From NCBI GenBank assembly GCA_024449915.1, contig JAMZAV010000301.1, forward strand, positions 372,001-436,000: a stretch of DNA of 64,000 nucleotides, given 5' to 3'. Positions 24,169 through 36,002 of this stretch are shown here, piece by piece (positions within the stretch are counted from its first letter, which is position 1; every line of letters begins with the position of its first letter). Made by a program: the position numbers and the translations under genes. A model generated the notes under the pieces. The model saw only the letters and a list, made by a program, of their open reading frames with translations. It was not told the DNA's origin and ran no database searches. This stretch comes from Sweltsa coloradensis (Eukaryota > Arthropoda > Insecta > Plecoptera > Chloroperlidae).

Positions 24169-24324
24169 AAATAAATAAAATACATAAATTGTATTAAGAG
24201 TCTACCCACTCAGTTATATAACTGATTTTCAGTGGGGGACAGTAAATCAAAGCGACCAACCCAACCCTGTAGGCCCCGACGCAATCGACGAGTGAGCGAT
24301 AACCAACCAAAGATCGATATTTTA
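24169..24324 (-). mobile_element. Retroposon tail family C, second long copy
   Basis: TAAATAAATAAAATACATAA, then GAGTCTACCCACTCAG, the perfect palindrome CAGTTATATAACTG, TTTTCAGTGGGGGACAG and the same distal segment as 12610-12773, ending AAAGATCGATATTTTA. Near-identical to that copy across about 130 bp. The perfect 14-bp palindrome in the terminal block would form a short hairpin in RNA. Confidence 0.78.
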
Positions 24325-24901
24325 ATGGACCACTTTTTACCGCCAGAGGGACCTGCACATCGGTCGATAAGAGAACATCAAAATTTCAAATAATTGTCTA
24401 ATACACAATCTTGTGAAATTACTACAAACACTCTTTGGCGGCCTATTAACGGTCAGTTTCTAAAAATTAAGCAATATTTTGAAAATGAGTTCTGGACGCG
24501 CCAAACACTCATTCTACAAACCAGAACCATTACCTCGCATGGCAATCGGTAGAGCTTCAAAGTGGTTCAGACTAAATCCTTGCGTTCTTCATTCAAGCAT
24601 GGTGTCAGAGTTCATCCAACAATCTTAGTATTATCTTAGACATATCTCTGATTTGATTCTATACACTCATTGATTGTGTATAGTTGAGTATGAGAGACGA
24701 CTTCACTAGTTCGTTGTTCCCTCGTCTCCCCCCGCCCCAACCTTTCGACTTACGTAGATGAGACAAAGCGTAATGTGGTATTGTTGATGACGGAGTGCGG
24801 TGCTGACAATAGAGAATAATAATTAGAGGAAAACATTTCATACGGCAGCATCGTATATCTTACCATTAGTATATTATATGACTGCATGAAATCTTGGAGT
24901 C
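24325..24901. other. Spacer
   Basis: A GC-rich run (CTCCCCCCGCCCC) near 24726. Nothing else recognised. Confidence 0.4.
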
Positions 24902-25096
24902 GTCCGCGGTAGCACATTCGGTTAGGGCGCTGGTCCAAACTCCAAAGCGTATGGCTCTACGAGGACGTGGGTTCGAATCCCACATGAGGCATGTTTTTTT
25001 GTAATTGTCCTTAGTTGTCATTTATCACTACTCATCGTCTCAAATATCCTTAGTGCATTACAATGAGACGTTAAGCAACAAAAATCATCAGTCAAC
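24902..25096 (+). mobile_element. tRNA-derived SINE family E, full-length-looking copy
   Basis: Head: A box TAGCACATTCGGTTAGGGC (about 24910) and perfect B box GTGGGTTCGAATCCCAC (24967-24983) separated by a long Leu/Ser-like variable region. Body: TTGTCATTTATCACTA. Tail: TGCATTACAATGAGACGTTA, then a short AC-rich repeat (CAACAAAAATCATCAGTCAA). The tail alone recurs at 52437-52495 and the head alone, minus strand, at 62591-62650. The composite of tRNA head and separate tail is the standard SINE plan. It lacks closing acceptor pairing as a tRNA. Confidence 0.75.
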
Positions 25097-26244
25097 TCTG
25101 GGAACAGCAGAAAATTAAAACACTTTATTATAATAATTACAGTAGAACAAGTGTGAGGCTCAAAATATGCACATAACTGTCCAGTAATTTATATTTGTTG
25201 TCTTGTCTTCCTCGAAAACATTACATTTTTAATGTGTGCGTAATTGATTTATTTTAAATACTACCTCGTGTTTGTTGTATTGTCCGAAACCATTGTAAAT
25301 CTTAGGTGAACTTAAAGGTAAACGGATGCTCACGCAATAACATACTAGAGTAACGTGACATAGACGCACCGAAAGTAATTTCGGTTGAGCTAACGCCATT
25401 CATTTGGTGCGACGTAAAGCACAGTTTGCCTACAGTATAGGTCTGCTGTAATCCGACCGACGACCATCACCCACCTAACGGTGAAATACGTCTTAAAACC
25501 AGCCGTTTACAATCTGTGGTCCCGACTAACACCATGCTGGACAAACGTTGGTTTCAAGGTTGAAAGCGAATGAGAAGTCTACATCATATACCAAACTTTG
25601 CGAGTATTCTGATATGTAGCTTCTACCCAGCTGGAGTTTATCTTCCTATCGTCCGTCAACAATTTATCTGAAATCGTTGTAACTGCTGATTATCGTGTTT
25701 AAAAATGTTGTGAAAGAAATATACATAATATAATAGGCCTACATTTTAGCTACCAAATGTCTCGAGAGTTAATACTGGAAAATATTCTCGATTATTGTTG
25801 TTATCTATTATGTTCGACCAATGAAACTAGGTCGACATTGCGAACTAACCATGTCTACCCACGCAACAACGCCCACATGACTATAATACCAGCCCACGTC
25901 CAGGGCGAATAACAGCCACGAACATAATGTGGGAGTTGAAGAGTTTGTCAGGTGGTGGTGCTTCAAGCAAGGCAGAGATTTGTCAAGTGACCCTTAAGCA
26001 CTTGTCTTGGTGCATTCACTCTGCAACCCCTTCTTTCAGCGTATGTCTCGTTCTTTGTCGTTGATAATTCTATTTCTGAAAATTAAATTGAGTCTCTCAC
26101 AATATGACGGCCGGGGGTATTGTAGCTTACAATGAAACATCTACTGAGGAAGACCGCAATAGTTGACTAAAGGTTCATCACAAGATATTTGGAAATTAAA
26201 GAAGTTGAAAAGCATTTTGTATAATATAGGCCTTAGCAATAAAA
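25097..26244. other. Spacer
   Basis: No gene or repeat recognised. GC-richer near 25830-25940. Confidence 0.45.
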
Positions 26245-26310
26245 AATTAGTTGGACCGGCACCTCCACCAAATAAATATGTAAATCCTGGACCGGCACCT
26301 CCACCATGCT
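26245..26310 (-). repeat. Family F landmark, two tandem fragments
   Basis: GACCGGCACCTCCACCA occurs twice, 40-42 bp apart, each preceded by a GG. The rest of family F is missing. This mirrors the doubled landmark in the 22728 copy and suggests local duplication around this motif recurs. Confidence 0.6.
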
Positions 26311-28963
26311 CCCCAAAAAATATTAGTTGTTACCCTAAAATCAGGTACCTTCTGTCCACTATCGGGTCGGCCCAAAATACATGACCCGACTAGGAATAAG
26401 TTGCCTTATTGTTCGTTTTATTGCACAATATATTTCGATAATAATTATAAAACAAAAACTATATTCAGTTACATCAAATGAAGTATTTAAGATCGAGATG
26501 AAAATATGCAGAATTAAGGAAGGAATAAGGAATTTTCAATTTAAAATAACGCGCTCAAATATGTAGTTAAAACCGGGATGCAGTAATTAGTTTATTAAAT
26601 ATCGCGTATTATATACGGTTATTAGAATATCTCAACGATAACATACGTTCTTGAACAGAATGTTGAATTAATTAAAACACATTGATGATGAAAGAAACGT
26701 AAATTCCGTTGCGTTGCTTGTTATTAAACTAATAAGGTACGACTTCCGATTACCTGAACTTCAAAGAGTTAATCGATTTTGTTTTCGCTGTTCTATGTTA
26801 ACAAATATTAATACTTCATAATAACCTAGTCAACAAAATATTATTTTACAAATTAATAAGCAGTTAAATTACCAAACCTACGCGTATGCATCTCGATTAG
26901 AATCGTTGAAAATCAAAACGATGCATACAGCAGAATCAAAGTCGACTATTATTCAGAATCTGATTAAAATTGGAATGTAATTGGCCAAATTCTTATTTTT
27001 CCAGTTATACACGTACGAACGTACGTACGAACGAAAAGATCGTAGCTCCGAAAACACTGTGACCGCCAATCTTATAACAATAAATATATTGGAAAATATA
27101 ATAACTATAAAAGAATCAACATCATAACAATCATTAGCAAAACTATCACACTACGAAAATATTAAAATAGGTGTACACTTTGTCACTTAATAATATTATG
27201 CAAATGAATCAGAGATAAGTTGCTAGATCGAATAATTTTGAGAATGAAACATGTGTGCTTAGGGCAGATTTGAAAGTGCCTATTGAGCTCAAGTCTTTTG
27301 TCATCAGGTATGACAAAGGAAATAGATCGTTTGATATAACCAGTTATAAGAGAAGAAAGCAATGCTCCAAACAGGTGCATACGATACGGCAAATTAGTTA
27401 TTACGACGCTTTCCCGTTGTAAATCGTTAAAACGTGTTGAGTTCGTCGCCTGTTGTTTGGGACGATGAGGGGAAGTGGGATCAGCTGGTTGATAGGCAGA
27501 TCCCTATGTGGGTCAGCCCCCCCCCCGCCCCCGCCGCGCACGTGGTTCAAAAAAATAGGATCACTGTCCACGGAATAATTCGCAAACCGCTAGGGATCAA
27601 GATTACTTATCTCAAAGTTGTGCAATATGTATTTTATATACTATCTTGAAAATCAGAATTATAAAACAATAAAACATGAACATATTCATGGACTAATTGA
27701 GTAGTGGATAGCCCTATAAATCACAATCATTAAGGTTTTGATTGGCAATTATTGCATTCATCAGTCCAAAAACTCCAAAAATATCAAGGGGGGAAAAGAT
27801 ACACCACTTTCAAATGCATTTTGAATTTTTTTTCACTAACGTTTCTACGCTTTTAGACTTAGCAAAAACTAAAACTGGATTTTATTTTCCCTACAAATAC
27901 AATTCTGACTATGAAGGTAGAAGTGGCCAGAGTTCGAGGCCAAGCATGGTAGGATTATCGGTATGTCCATGTCATGTACACGCTTAGAATAAATTACTTA
28001 GAACAATACACGTAATCCCCAAGTTCAATAATTGGTCATGATTACTAACTACTCCACCGTGTGATTCCATAATATGAACTCGATCCTTTATGACAGATCC
28101 CAGTCATCAGTGATGGACAATGGATGTTGATTAATAAGTAATCGAGACGAAAATCCATTGTTCAGTTCAACTGACTGTTTTCAATACATATTCAGATCAA
28201 GTTCAATCCATAAAGTTGTGTTTCTTTCCACCCAAACATCAATGTTCTACATGGTACTTTTTATGGATTTTTCCCCCGAGAGCCGCTCATTATAACTCCA
28301 TCTCAAAGTTTAAAAATACCACCTTTTTCCATCGTCGAAGGCAAATTTAATTTTGTAGGTTATGTTCATTAAGGAGTAAAAATTAAATTACTCTGGTTTC
28401 TAAAACACGTACCGGTAATGACTTTCAGCGTGTAGGCGAGCGGTCATACTTGATAAACCAACTTTGATGCAACAGTTCATAACAATCCATATCAACATAA
28501 ACACATCTCGAGAGAAGAACAAACACAAACACCCTTATAAACTAGGCCAAACAAATCAATCCAAGCTCTCAACAAAACTATTTTTTTTTCTTTTCACATT
28601 TCAAATTGAATCAATTTGTAGTGACCTGTTTCTAGTGACGAACTATCTAGTGTTGTTATAACCGAGTGAATCTAGATCGATTTATGTCGTCTCTGTGTGG
28701 ATGAGGTTGACGGATATAGCCAGGGGGTGGATATTTTTCAAGCGCCCTAGCCACACGTCAACCGGAAACTAGCAATTTCCTGATAACAGCAATCAACGAG
28801 CACGTCACATCCGGTGGGGGGCGACGCTCAAAGCAAGTGTCAATTATTTCGTATAATGTCATCCCTTTGTTTGTCTGGCTTTGAGAGTCAATTGACAGCT
28901 GTTCAAAACAGAACTTCGGGAATGGAAAGCGATGCAGATAAGATAAGATTCAATGGATTAGGA
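26311..28963. other. AT-rich spacer
   Basis: Low-complexity ACGTACGAACGTACGTACGA near 27009. A C-rich stretch at 27516-27540. No gene supported. Confidence 0.5.
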
Positions 28964-29040
28964 TACCGAAGGAGGTGGCTAAGGCGTAACGCTTATGACG
29001 ATGATTCACGATGTCACGGGTTCGAATCCCATCATCGGCA
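28964..29040 (+). repeat. tRNA-like SINE head or tRNA pseudogene
   Basis: GGTGGCTAAGGCGTAACGC resembles an A box, and GGGTTCGAATCCC at 29018-29030 is a perfect B box. Spacing between them is about 37 bp. The acceptor stem does not pair properly (5' ACCGAAGG against 3' CATCGGCA pairs only partly), so a functional tRNA is unlikely. No simple-repeat tail was identified. Confidence 0.6.
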
Positions 29041-29214
29041 ATCATGACTGTACTAGAAAGTACTGTTATCAGTTCATAACTGATTTTATCATAGACAAAA
29101 GTCACATGAAAAAATCGATTTTTTTGGTAGCAAAAACGTATTTTAAACTGGGAGAAGATAAGAGAAAACAAAAAACCTTCAGATTCGCTTTCTCAACAAA
29201 TCTCCAAACATTAT

Positions 29215-29991
29215 CGGATGAGCGTAGCGAGCGAATCGAGTGAAGCGAAGACTTCAATTTCACTGACCCCCCAAAAAATTTAGCTCGGGTGTTTTATTGT
29301 TTTTTGTTTTTTGTTTGTTTGTTTTTCCGTCTGTTTGTTCGCTCTCTACCGGGCAAACGGCATGTGCGATCTTGATGAAAATTTGACAGGACCTTCGAAA
29401 TCTCTGAACTTAGACTTGCCACGTTTTTGGGTACAATCGAAGAAATATTTCTCATGAATATCGTACTTTTACGATTTTTTTCGATTTTTTGTGCGATATT
29501 TTCGTGCTATTTGGGCCAATTCTGACCAAACGGGTTAGGCTACAACGTTCATATTACACATGAACATTAAGGTTATGGTGATGTAGTACATTTTGAAAGA
29601 AAAAGTTAGCCAGAATCTATAGAAATAAAGCTTTTAATATAAGTTTTTTGATTTTTTGTGCGATATTTTCGTGCCGTTTGGGCCAATTCTGACCAAACGG
29701 GTGGGGCTACAACGTTCATATTATACATGGACATTAAGGTTATGGTGATGTAGTACCTTTTGAAAGAAAAAGTTGAAAAAGTTAGCCAGAATCCATAGAA
29801 ATAAAGCTTTTAATATAAGTTTTTTACGGTAAATAATACCAATTGACAAGAAACAATAGAAACTTGACAACAATCACCTACAATGCGTAGGCAACAAAAC
29901 AAAGCACTTGCAAAAGTAAAGATATCCCACGCAAACTAAAAACTTTAAAAAGCTCATCCATCAACGCGGCGGGACTTAAGCGTTTTCCTAG
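29215..29991 (+). mobile_element. Helentron-like element, subfamily B, two-unit copy
   Basis: Starts CGGATGAGCG after T. Leader GTAGCGAGCGAATCGAGTGA and GACTTCAATTTCACTGACCC, a (TTTG)-rich tract, then a TTCGAAATCTCTGAACTTAG block shared with subfamily A. The interior carries two ~170-bp units (from about 29482 and 29649) with GTGCGATATTTTCGTGC and TTCTGACCAAACGGGT. 3' end: AGCTCATCCA, AACGC-12 nt-GCGTT, CTAG at 29988-29991, then T. The shared ends and different interior suggest one trans-acting replicase mobilises both subfamilies (inference). 777 bp, non-coding. Confidence 0.82.
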
Positions 29992-30158
29992 TCTAATATC
30001 GTTCATAGTTTTCCAGTCTCTTAATTCTTTCAGTTCGATTTGATCACAATCTCACTCAACGCACAGCAAACTCTCCCTTCACTTCCTTTAACCTCAACCT
30101 AGTCGAACTACCTTCTTGACAGTATGATAGTTTAGTTATTGTTTTTGATGCCCTTTAT
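29992..30158. other. Spacer between two subfamily B copies
   Basis: 167 bp of unrelated sequence separates the CTAG end of one copy from the start of the next. The two are independent neighbours, not a tandem dimer. Confidence 0.6.
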
Positions 30159-31292
30159 TGGATGAGCGAAGCGAAGACTTCAATTTCACCGACCCCCCAA
30201 AAAATTTAGCTCGGGTGTATTTTTGTTTGATTGTTTTTTGTTTGTTTTTTTGTTTGTTTGTTTTTCTGTCTGTTTGTTCGCACGTTCCGGGCAAACGGCA
30301 TATGCGATCTTGATGAAAAATTGAAGGGGACCTTCGAAATCTCTGAACTTAGACGTGCCACGTTTTTGGGTACAATCGAAGAAATATTTCTCATGAATAT
30401 CGCACTTTTACGATTTTTTTTTCGATTTTTAGTGCGATATTTTCGAGACATTTGGGCCGATTCTGACCAAACGGGTAAGGCTACAACGTTCATATTTCAC
30501 ATGGACATTAAGGTTATGGTGATGTATTGCTTGCTGAAAGAAAAAGTTGAAAAAGTTAGCCAGAATCTATAGAAATAAAACTTTTAATATAAAGTTTTTA
30601 GACTTTTTGTGCGATATTTCGTGCCATTTGGGTCAATTCTGACCAAACGGGTGGGGCTACAACGTTCATATTTCACATGGACATTAAGGTAATGGTGATG
30701 TATTGCTTTCTGAAAGAAAAAGTTGAAAAAGTTAGCCAGAATCTATAGAAATAAAGCTTTTAATATAAGTTTTTTGACTTTTTGTGCGATATTTTCGTGC
30801 CATTTGGGTCAATTCTGACCAAACGGGTAAGGCTACAACGTTCATAATTCACATGGACATTAAGGTAATGGTGATGTATTGCTTTCTGAAATAAAAAGTT
30901 GGAAAAGTTAGTCAGAATCAATAGAAATAAAGCTTTTAATATAAGTTTTTTGACTTTTAGTGCGATATTTTCGTGCCATTTGGGCCAATTCTGACCAAAC
31001 GGGTGGGCCTTCAACGTTCATATTATACATGGACATTAAGGTTATGGTGATGTAGTACCTTTTAAAAGAAAAAGTTGAAAAAGTTAGTCAGAATCCATAG
31101 AAATAAAGCTTTTAATATAAGTTTTTACTGTAAATAATACCAATTGACAGGTAACAAAATAAATTTGACAACAATCACTTACAATGCGTAGGTAGCAAAA
31201 CAAAGCACTTGCAAAAGTAAAGATATCCCACGCAAACTAAAAACTTTAAAAAGCTCATCCATCAACGCGGCGGGACTTTAGCGTTTTCCTAG
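30159..31292 (+). mobile_element. Helentron-like element, subfamily B, four-unit copy
   Basis: Starts TGGATGAGCGAAGCGAAG after T; only one leader unit. TTTG-rich tract, TTCGAAATCTCTGAACTTAG block, then four ~176-bp internal units. The 3' end AGCTCATCCA, AACGC…GCGTT (loop CTTTA instead of CTTAA) and CTAG at 31289-31292 are followed by T. 1134 bp, about 360 bp longer than the neighbouring copy, explained by two extra units. The small open frames across it are repeat translations, not genes. Confidence 0.82.
30423..31130 (+). repeat. Four internal tandem units of subfamily B (about 176 bp)
   Basis: Unit starts near 30423, 30601, 30777 and 30956. Each runs GTGCGATATTTTCG, TTGGGYCAATTCTGACCAAA, GGCTACAACGTTCATA, ACATTAAGGTWATGGTGATG, GAAAAAGTTA and ATAGAAATAAAGCTTTTAAT or close variants. 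The 29215 copy has only two, so the array is variable in length. Units 2 and 3 look closest to each other (both GGGTC and ATTGCTTTCTGAAA). Confidence 0.85.
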
Positions 31293-32252
31293 TTATTTCA
31301 AATAATAATCAATTGATGGCTGATGGGACTTAATTTTCTGAAAACTCTACCATGATATTTCTCACAGTGATAGAAAGTGTGTATCCTATCGAAAAATAAG
31401 AAATATAAGTGAACACGACGTGAAATATATTTGTTTCAAGGTGAATTTTGGAAACTTTTTATAACTTTTATGTTAAATGTCAAATGTCAGTGTCGATATT
31501 AAGTTTCGTCCATTTGTGGCTTGTCTAACTTTTTTTAAACATCTCTTGAGCATCAACACACATTTCTTAGGCACAGATAACGTGAGTGAACATGGTCACT
31601 GTTCAGACATCAGATATCTACAACAACATTTCAGAACGTGAACATTCTGTGTATTTGCAATGTTTTATCTTATATTCTTCTTCGTTTCTTCTAGACTTGA
31701 GATTGAATCTTGTGTCATCATCACCTCGTTAGACGTGTCGGTATACTCTGTGGACTTTGTCGTGGAAGAAGATTACTATTTGCTCGGCTGTCTCGTTACC
31801 TCAACGGTGAGATTAAAACTGAGGCTCTTCAATCTCTACGTAAACTTGCTTCACGTGCAACTCAATTGCTGCGCAGGAAATAACACATTGCTTTTGATCA
31901 TAAAGAGCGCGAAGGTCATAGGCATGTTGACTGTAAACTACAGTTGGGATTGAATACACTTATACCTATTTGTTATAAATTATAATCAAAAGACTTCCGG
32001 TCAGAGCCTTCGTAAAAGCAAAATAATAATAATAATGATATTATAATAATTATTATTTAAAAATAAATAAGAAAAGAAAGATAATAATAATTTAGAATCG
32101 TAATCAATATCTGACTATTTTGCAGCAGCAATGAAATACGATCAATGTGGGGTTGAGGCTCCCCGTCAAATTGTGGAAAATAACTATTTAACCGCATAAC
32201 ATTTAATGTTCTACTTTAAATGCTAAAGACCTTTAGATAAATTGCGATTTTT
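31293..32252. other. AT-rich spacer
   Basis: AAT/ATT-rich low-complexity stretch at 32020-32095. No gene supported. Confidence 0.5.
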
Positions 32253-32465
32253 TGTTGACATTTTCCATTCAAGAAGGATGCTACAGAATGATGTTGGTGA
32301 CCCTGGGGTCGGGGAACGTGACTAGCCTATCTCAAAAGAGGAATACTTCTGAACCCGGCACCTCCACCAAAAGACATCAACGCGAGACGAGGATTTATAA
32401 TTCTGTGTTTCCTTCTTCAATGATCTGTTGTCGCTCTTGTCTTTACAATATACGGTCCTTATTTC
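32253..32465 (-). repeat. Family F dispersed repeat, minus copy
   Basis: On the plus strand: TTGACATTTTCCATTCAAGA, GGATGCTACA, GGTGACCCTGGGGTC, GAACCCGGCACCTCCACCAA, then TTCTTCAATGATCTGTTG. This is the inverse order of the forward copies. The GACGGACGG end is missing. Confidence 0.65.
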
Positions 32466-35392
32466 AGCCTCTTAGTTCGAAAAGGCACCGTCTTACCTGG
32501 TCTGTCGTACGTAACTGACACTTTCTCGTTTATTTACAGCTTTTCTCTCCTAGTTTGTTATACACGTACTATGCCAATGATCAATCAAAGATAAACTGAA
32601 CTGCGCATTAAGTCACGGTGTAGGACAGGTAACCTAGTTTCCAGGTGTTTCTTGTTTGGCTTGTCTCAAGAAAACCCTCAATCTACAAAGCGATCGTGTT
32701 GGCAGGATTAATTCCCGCTCGTTTAATGACTATGGCTTTAATTTAACCGCTAGTTGAGTTTCCAGTATCAAACTTCAAGAACAATTAACTTGTGCCAACA
32801 ACATGTGCGGGCTTTCACTTCAGGTAACTGATGAATGGTGTGTGGATGTAATGGAAATGTCCAAGAGTTATATTTGTATACTACACAAACACAATATTTG
32901 GGGTTTTACCGAAGAAAATAACGTCGATTTGAAAGTATATATATTTTGTAAAATCGCAATGTTACACGGGTAACCTTGCATAGAAATTTCATTAACTCCA
33001 TTTTGAATTTGAAATTCATCAACCATTCCCCATCTGACTCTGGTAACGGTTATGTTAGGGAAGTTTGCTCAATCATATACCTGTAGGTAGTACCACTTAA
33101 TAAATAATGTTCCCTCAGCGGTCCAAGGTCTCACCAATTACAACATGTCTGTGGCAGTGTGCAATATTCATCATTGCTGAATATTCATCAGCAAACCGAC
33201 CTAGCGACGTTGGTGGAGCCAAGCAAGCGGGGTTGTCAAGTCCACCCTCCTAAATAATTAAGAATCGTCCACGCGTTCTGACGTTCATCATCATGGAAAT
33301 TTGACAACACTGCTTGCCCTACCGGAACAAGAGGGATACCAGAAGGAATCTAGAAAACAATGAGATTAATCTTGGCCTTCTGAACTTGACTACGAGTTTT
33401 CATCGTTTATATGAATTAAGGTCGATCTTTAGAAAATATGTAGATGTTTTAACTTCATGAAAACACGAAACTTAATGCGAATTCTTGTGGTTTTATTCAA
33501 CCTCAAACCAAAGAACTTTTGTTTACCGAAGTTGTAATCTTAATGATTAAACGCAATAGAAAAGTTCTGCCGTTGATTTGTCTGGACACTTTGCACGCTA
33601 TTTGGTAGTTAGAATGCAAAGGAGATATTGACAGCGTTTCAAACGTTGATATATTTTCTAATAAGAACATCGAGCTCTAAACGAATTGTTGTTTGGAAGG
33701 ATTCAAACTATCTCAGGTAAATATAAGTAAATTGACATGCGAATGTTTGAAAAAAATCATAACATACAAAACATGTCATAAAAAATAGATAAATACCCAT
33801 TGATCATTAATATTATTTTGAAAGTATACCAATATCCTCATTTCGTGGAGGAGGAGGGGTAGGGAGGTAGCAGTAGCACTATACTCCCTGACAGAAACCA
33901 AACACTTTCTGAATCATCCTTGTTAAATGGCACTGTATACAAAAACATAGTGTCAATCGAATGCTCGGCTTCTATCGTTGAATGTGATACGCCCAGACAC
34001 AAGAGTCAGACAAATGGAATCAAAAGGTGAAGTTTATACAGTGTTTGCAATAAGTCAAACTTGTCAAAGAAGAAAGCAAAAAGAAGATGAATACATTCAT
34101 TGCTTAAGATTTTAGCTAAACTCATCATTTATATGAAACGTAGAAAATGGTTAACGTAAAGCATTTTCGTTATGCTTAGAGCTCATTAAGTGTTGTATCC
34201 GAAAGTAACGTTTGTCTTGCAAAGCATAGATAAAGCTGTACGAACTGAATTACCTTCGACTTTTCAATAAACCATTATTTCTGTAAATCTTATTGGAATC
34301 CAATATCTGTTGAAGAGTACAAAACAACTTCAGAATACATTTTTCAATTACAAAGTTTATTACATTACCAACAACAGCGAGGACTTTTATAATTCACATT
34401 CAGTACAAGAGAAAATACTTCAGAGACGTCGTAGTCAATTGCCCAGAAGGAACGACGAACAAAAGTCAATATTCTTGTGTTTTGAACTCTTAACTTCGAT
34501 TCAATGGGAGAGAAAACTCAAACTTTTAATTAGATCGATGTTTTTTAATAATTGTATCGAATAAACAAATAACTCTGCTTCCAACCAAGGCACAATGATG
34601 TAAATAATACGTTTTGAAACGGAAAACTTAACCGTCCTAATCAAGAGGAGATGGTAAAATCGGAGCATCTTTTATTTGTACGTACAAAATATTCTATTAT
34701 TAGCTAAAAATTATCAGAGAGAACTTAAACGTTTAAAATTTCAATTTATGAGAACTTATCCGAATCTACTTAGTGATTGTTTAAAAAATAAATTTGGGAA
34801 CATTATTAAAATAATAATAAATTATGCTTTTAATCTGATCTTTACTTACATCAACTTTTGAAACAGAAATTCTCTTAAAAAAACCTTGAACTCCCCAAAC
34901 GCATTTCCGAATATATATATATAACATCAACTTTCTTTCTCTAGTTTAATTTAATAACAAAAATCACGTCGAGAGATAAATTAACTCGGCATTCGTTGCT
35001 GGTCGGTAATTAGTTTAAAATCTTGGGGTGAGTTAGCTGGGAAGTGTTTGAGGGTCTTAAATAGGGCGGACTCAATTCAATTACTCCACGACGACTTGAT
35101 CGATTTTTAGATAACTGAGATCATTCCAAACTCAGCCGACGGATTCAAGTCCAGTTTTTGGACAATATCAAAAGTGAAACGCCGGAGATCTTGGGAAAGT
35201 TGAGAGAAAAACGTAGTAGTTTTCATGAAGAAAAACGTTTTGTATTCGTTTATTTAAATCGCAGTTTAAAACCAATATTAATTAAATGAAAACATGATTG
35301 GAATTCAAACCTCTAAAATATTTTTTATATCAGCAATATCATATATTTTTTTGATTCTTAGTAATCAGAATTTTTAATATCTCAAAATTGTA
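32466..35392. other. AT-rich spacer
   Basis: No gene, RNA or recognised repeat in nearly 3 kb. Short (TA)n near 34913. Confidence 0.5.
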
Positions 35393-35410
35393 AATATATA
35401 TATATATATG
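35393..35410. repeat. (TA)n tract, left flank of Penelope-like remnant
   Basis: About nine TA repeats. A longer (TA)n tract flanks the other side of the same element (36121-36153). Confidence 0.8.
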
Positions 35411-35483
35411 TTGTAATTGTCTTCCGGGACATTCCGCCGCTTGTTTGAGTTTGCTGCTACAGACCTTTGTCTGTCGCCTGGCA

Positions 35484-35523
35484 CTCGACGTTTCGCCAGA
35501 ATCACATCTGGCATGATCACGAG
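35484..35523 (-). ncRNA. Hammerhead-like hairpin, degenerate core
   Basis: The minus strand folds as CTCG, GCCAGA-TGTGAT-TCTGGC, then GAAACGT and CGAG. GAAAC matches the conserved 3' side of a hammerhead core. The 5' side reads TGATCAT rather than CTGATGA, so self-cleavage is doubtful. Confidence 0.35.
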
Positions 35524-35600
35524 TCACTCAGTGAGACTGTGAGATCGTTTATTAATCTCAATGGCTTCCCGTAACATTCTAGGAAGAAACTCCTCAACGG
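35524..35600 (-). pseudogene. Penelope-like protein C-terminal fragment (minus strand)
   Basis: The minus strand encodes LPRMLREAIEINKRSHSLTE followed by a stop. R-E-A-I/L-E-I is the usual landmark after the GIY-YIG domain in Penelope-like proteins. It lies on the opposite strand from, and partly across, the plus-strand fragment. Either two inverted partial copies or a short inversion within one copy is needed to explain this. Confidence 0.45.
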
Positions 35601-35827
35601 TGGCAATGGGTTTCAGTCTAAATAAACAGCAAGATAGCCAACGTTTATCTGTAACGTGGAAACCTGCAATTTCAGGGATACATGTACAGCCACATAGGCT
35701 GGCTGTGAAACCAATGGACCAACAACCAACGCCCCAGTTAGTTCCTGCAGATGATCTGTTGCAAGTAAATACATCGACAGTCAGAGTGACAAGATCCATG
35801 ACGAAAAGCAATATGAAGGACATGTAG
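35561..35827 (+). pseudogene. Penelope-like protein C-terminus, fragment (plus strand)
   Basis: Open for 88 codons from an ATG. Residues about 20-37 (LNKQQDSQRLSVTWKPAI) match the consensus tail found after the GIY-YIG endonuclease of arthropod Penelope-like elements (N-x-N-K-x-E-x-S-x-x-L-x-x-W-x-P-A-L/I, as I recall the family). The remainder ends in a TRSMTK-containing tail before the stop. Upstream residues do not fit the family, so homology starts inside the frame and the ATG is probably fortuitous. Not a functional gene. Confidence 0.5.
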
Positions 35828-36002
35828 TGACTTTCTTCTTTCTTTGCAACGTCAAGCTTTGCAGTGATTCTTTGAGTTGTTTTAATTTGCCATATGTGCA
35901 GTGATTTCTATTGTTTATATTTTGTTGTATTTTGTTTTCCCAGTTTTGTTCTGAATTTATCAATGTAATGTAGTTTTCGTTTTTTATATATTAATTTGTA
36001 TT

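Noticed and set aside
28964..29040. Functional tRNA gene
   Set aside because: The B box is perfect but the acceptor stem and D arm do not pair well; a SINE head or pseudogene is more likely.
30206..30572. Open frames of 95 and 113 codons on both strands
   Set aside because: They lie wholly within the subfamily B element at 30159-31292 and translate its TTTG tract and shared blocks.
29215..31292. CRISPR-like or satellite array because of regular ~175-bp units
   Set aside because: Units are long, have no spacers, and are confined inside elements with defined ends.
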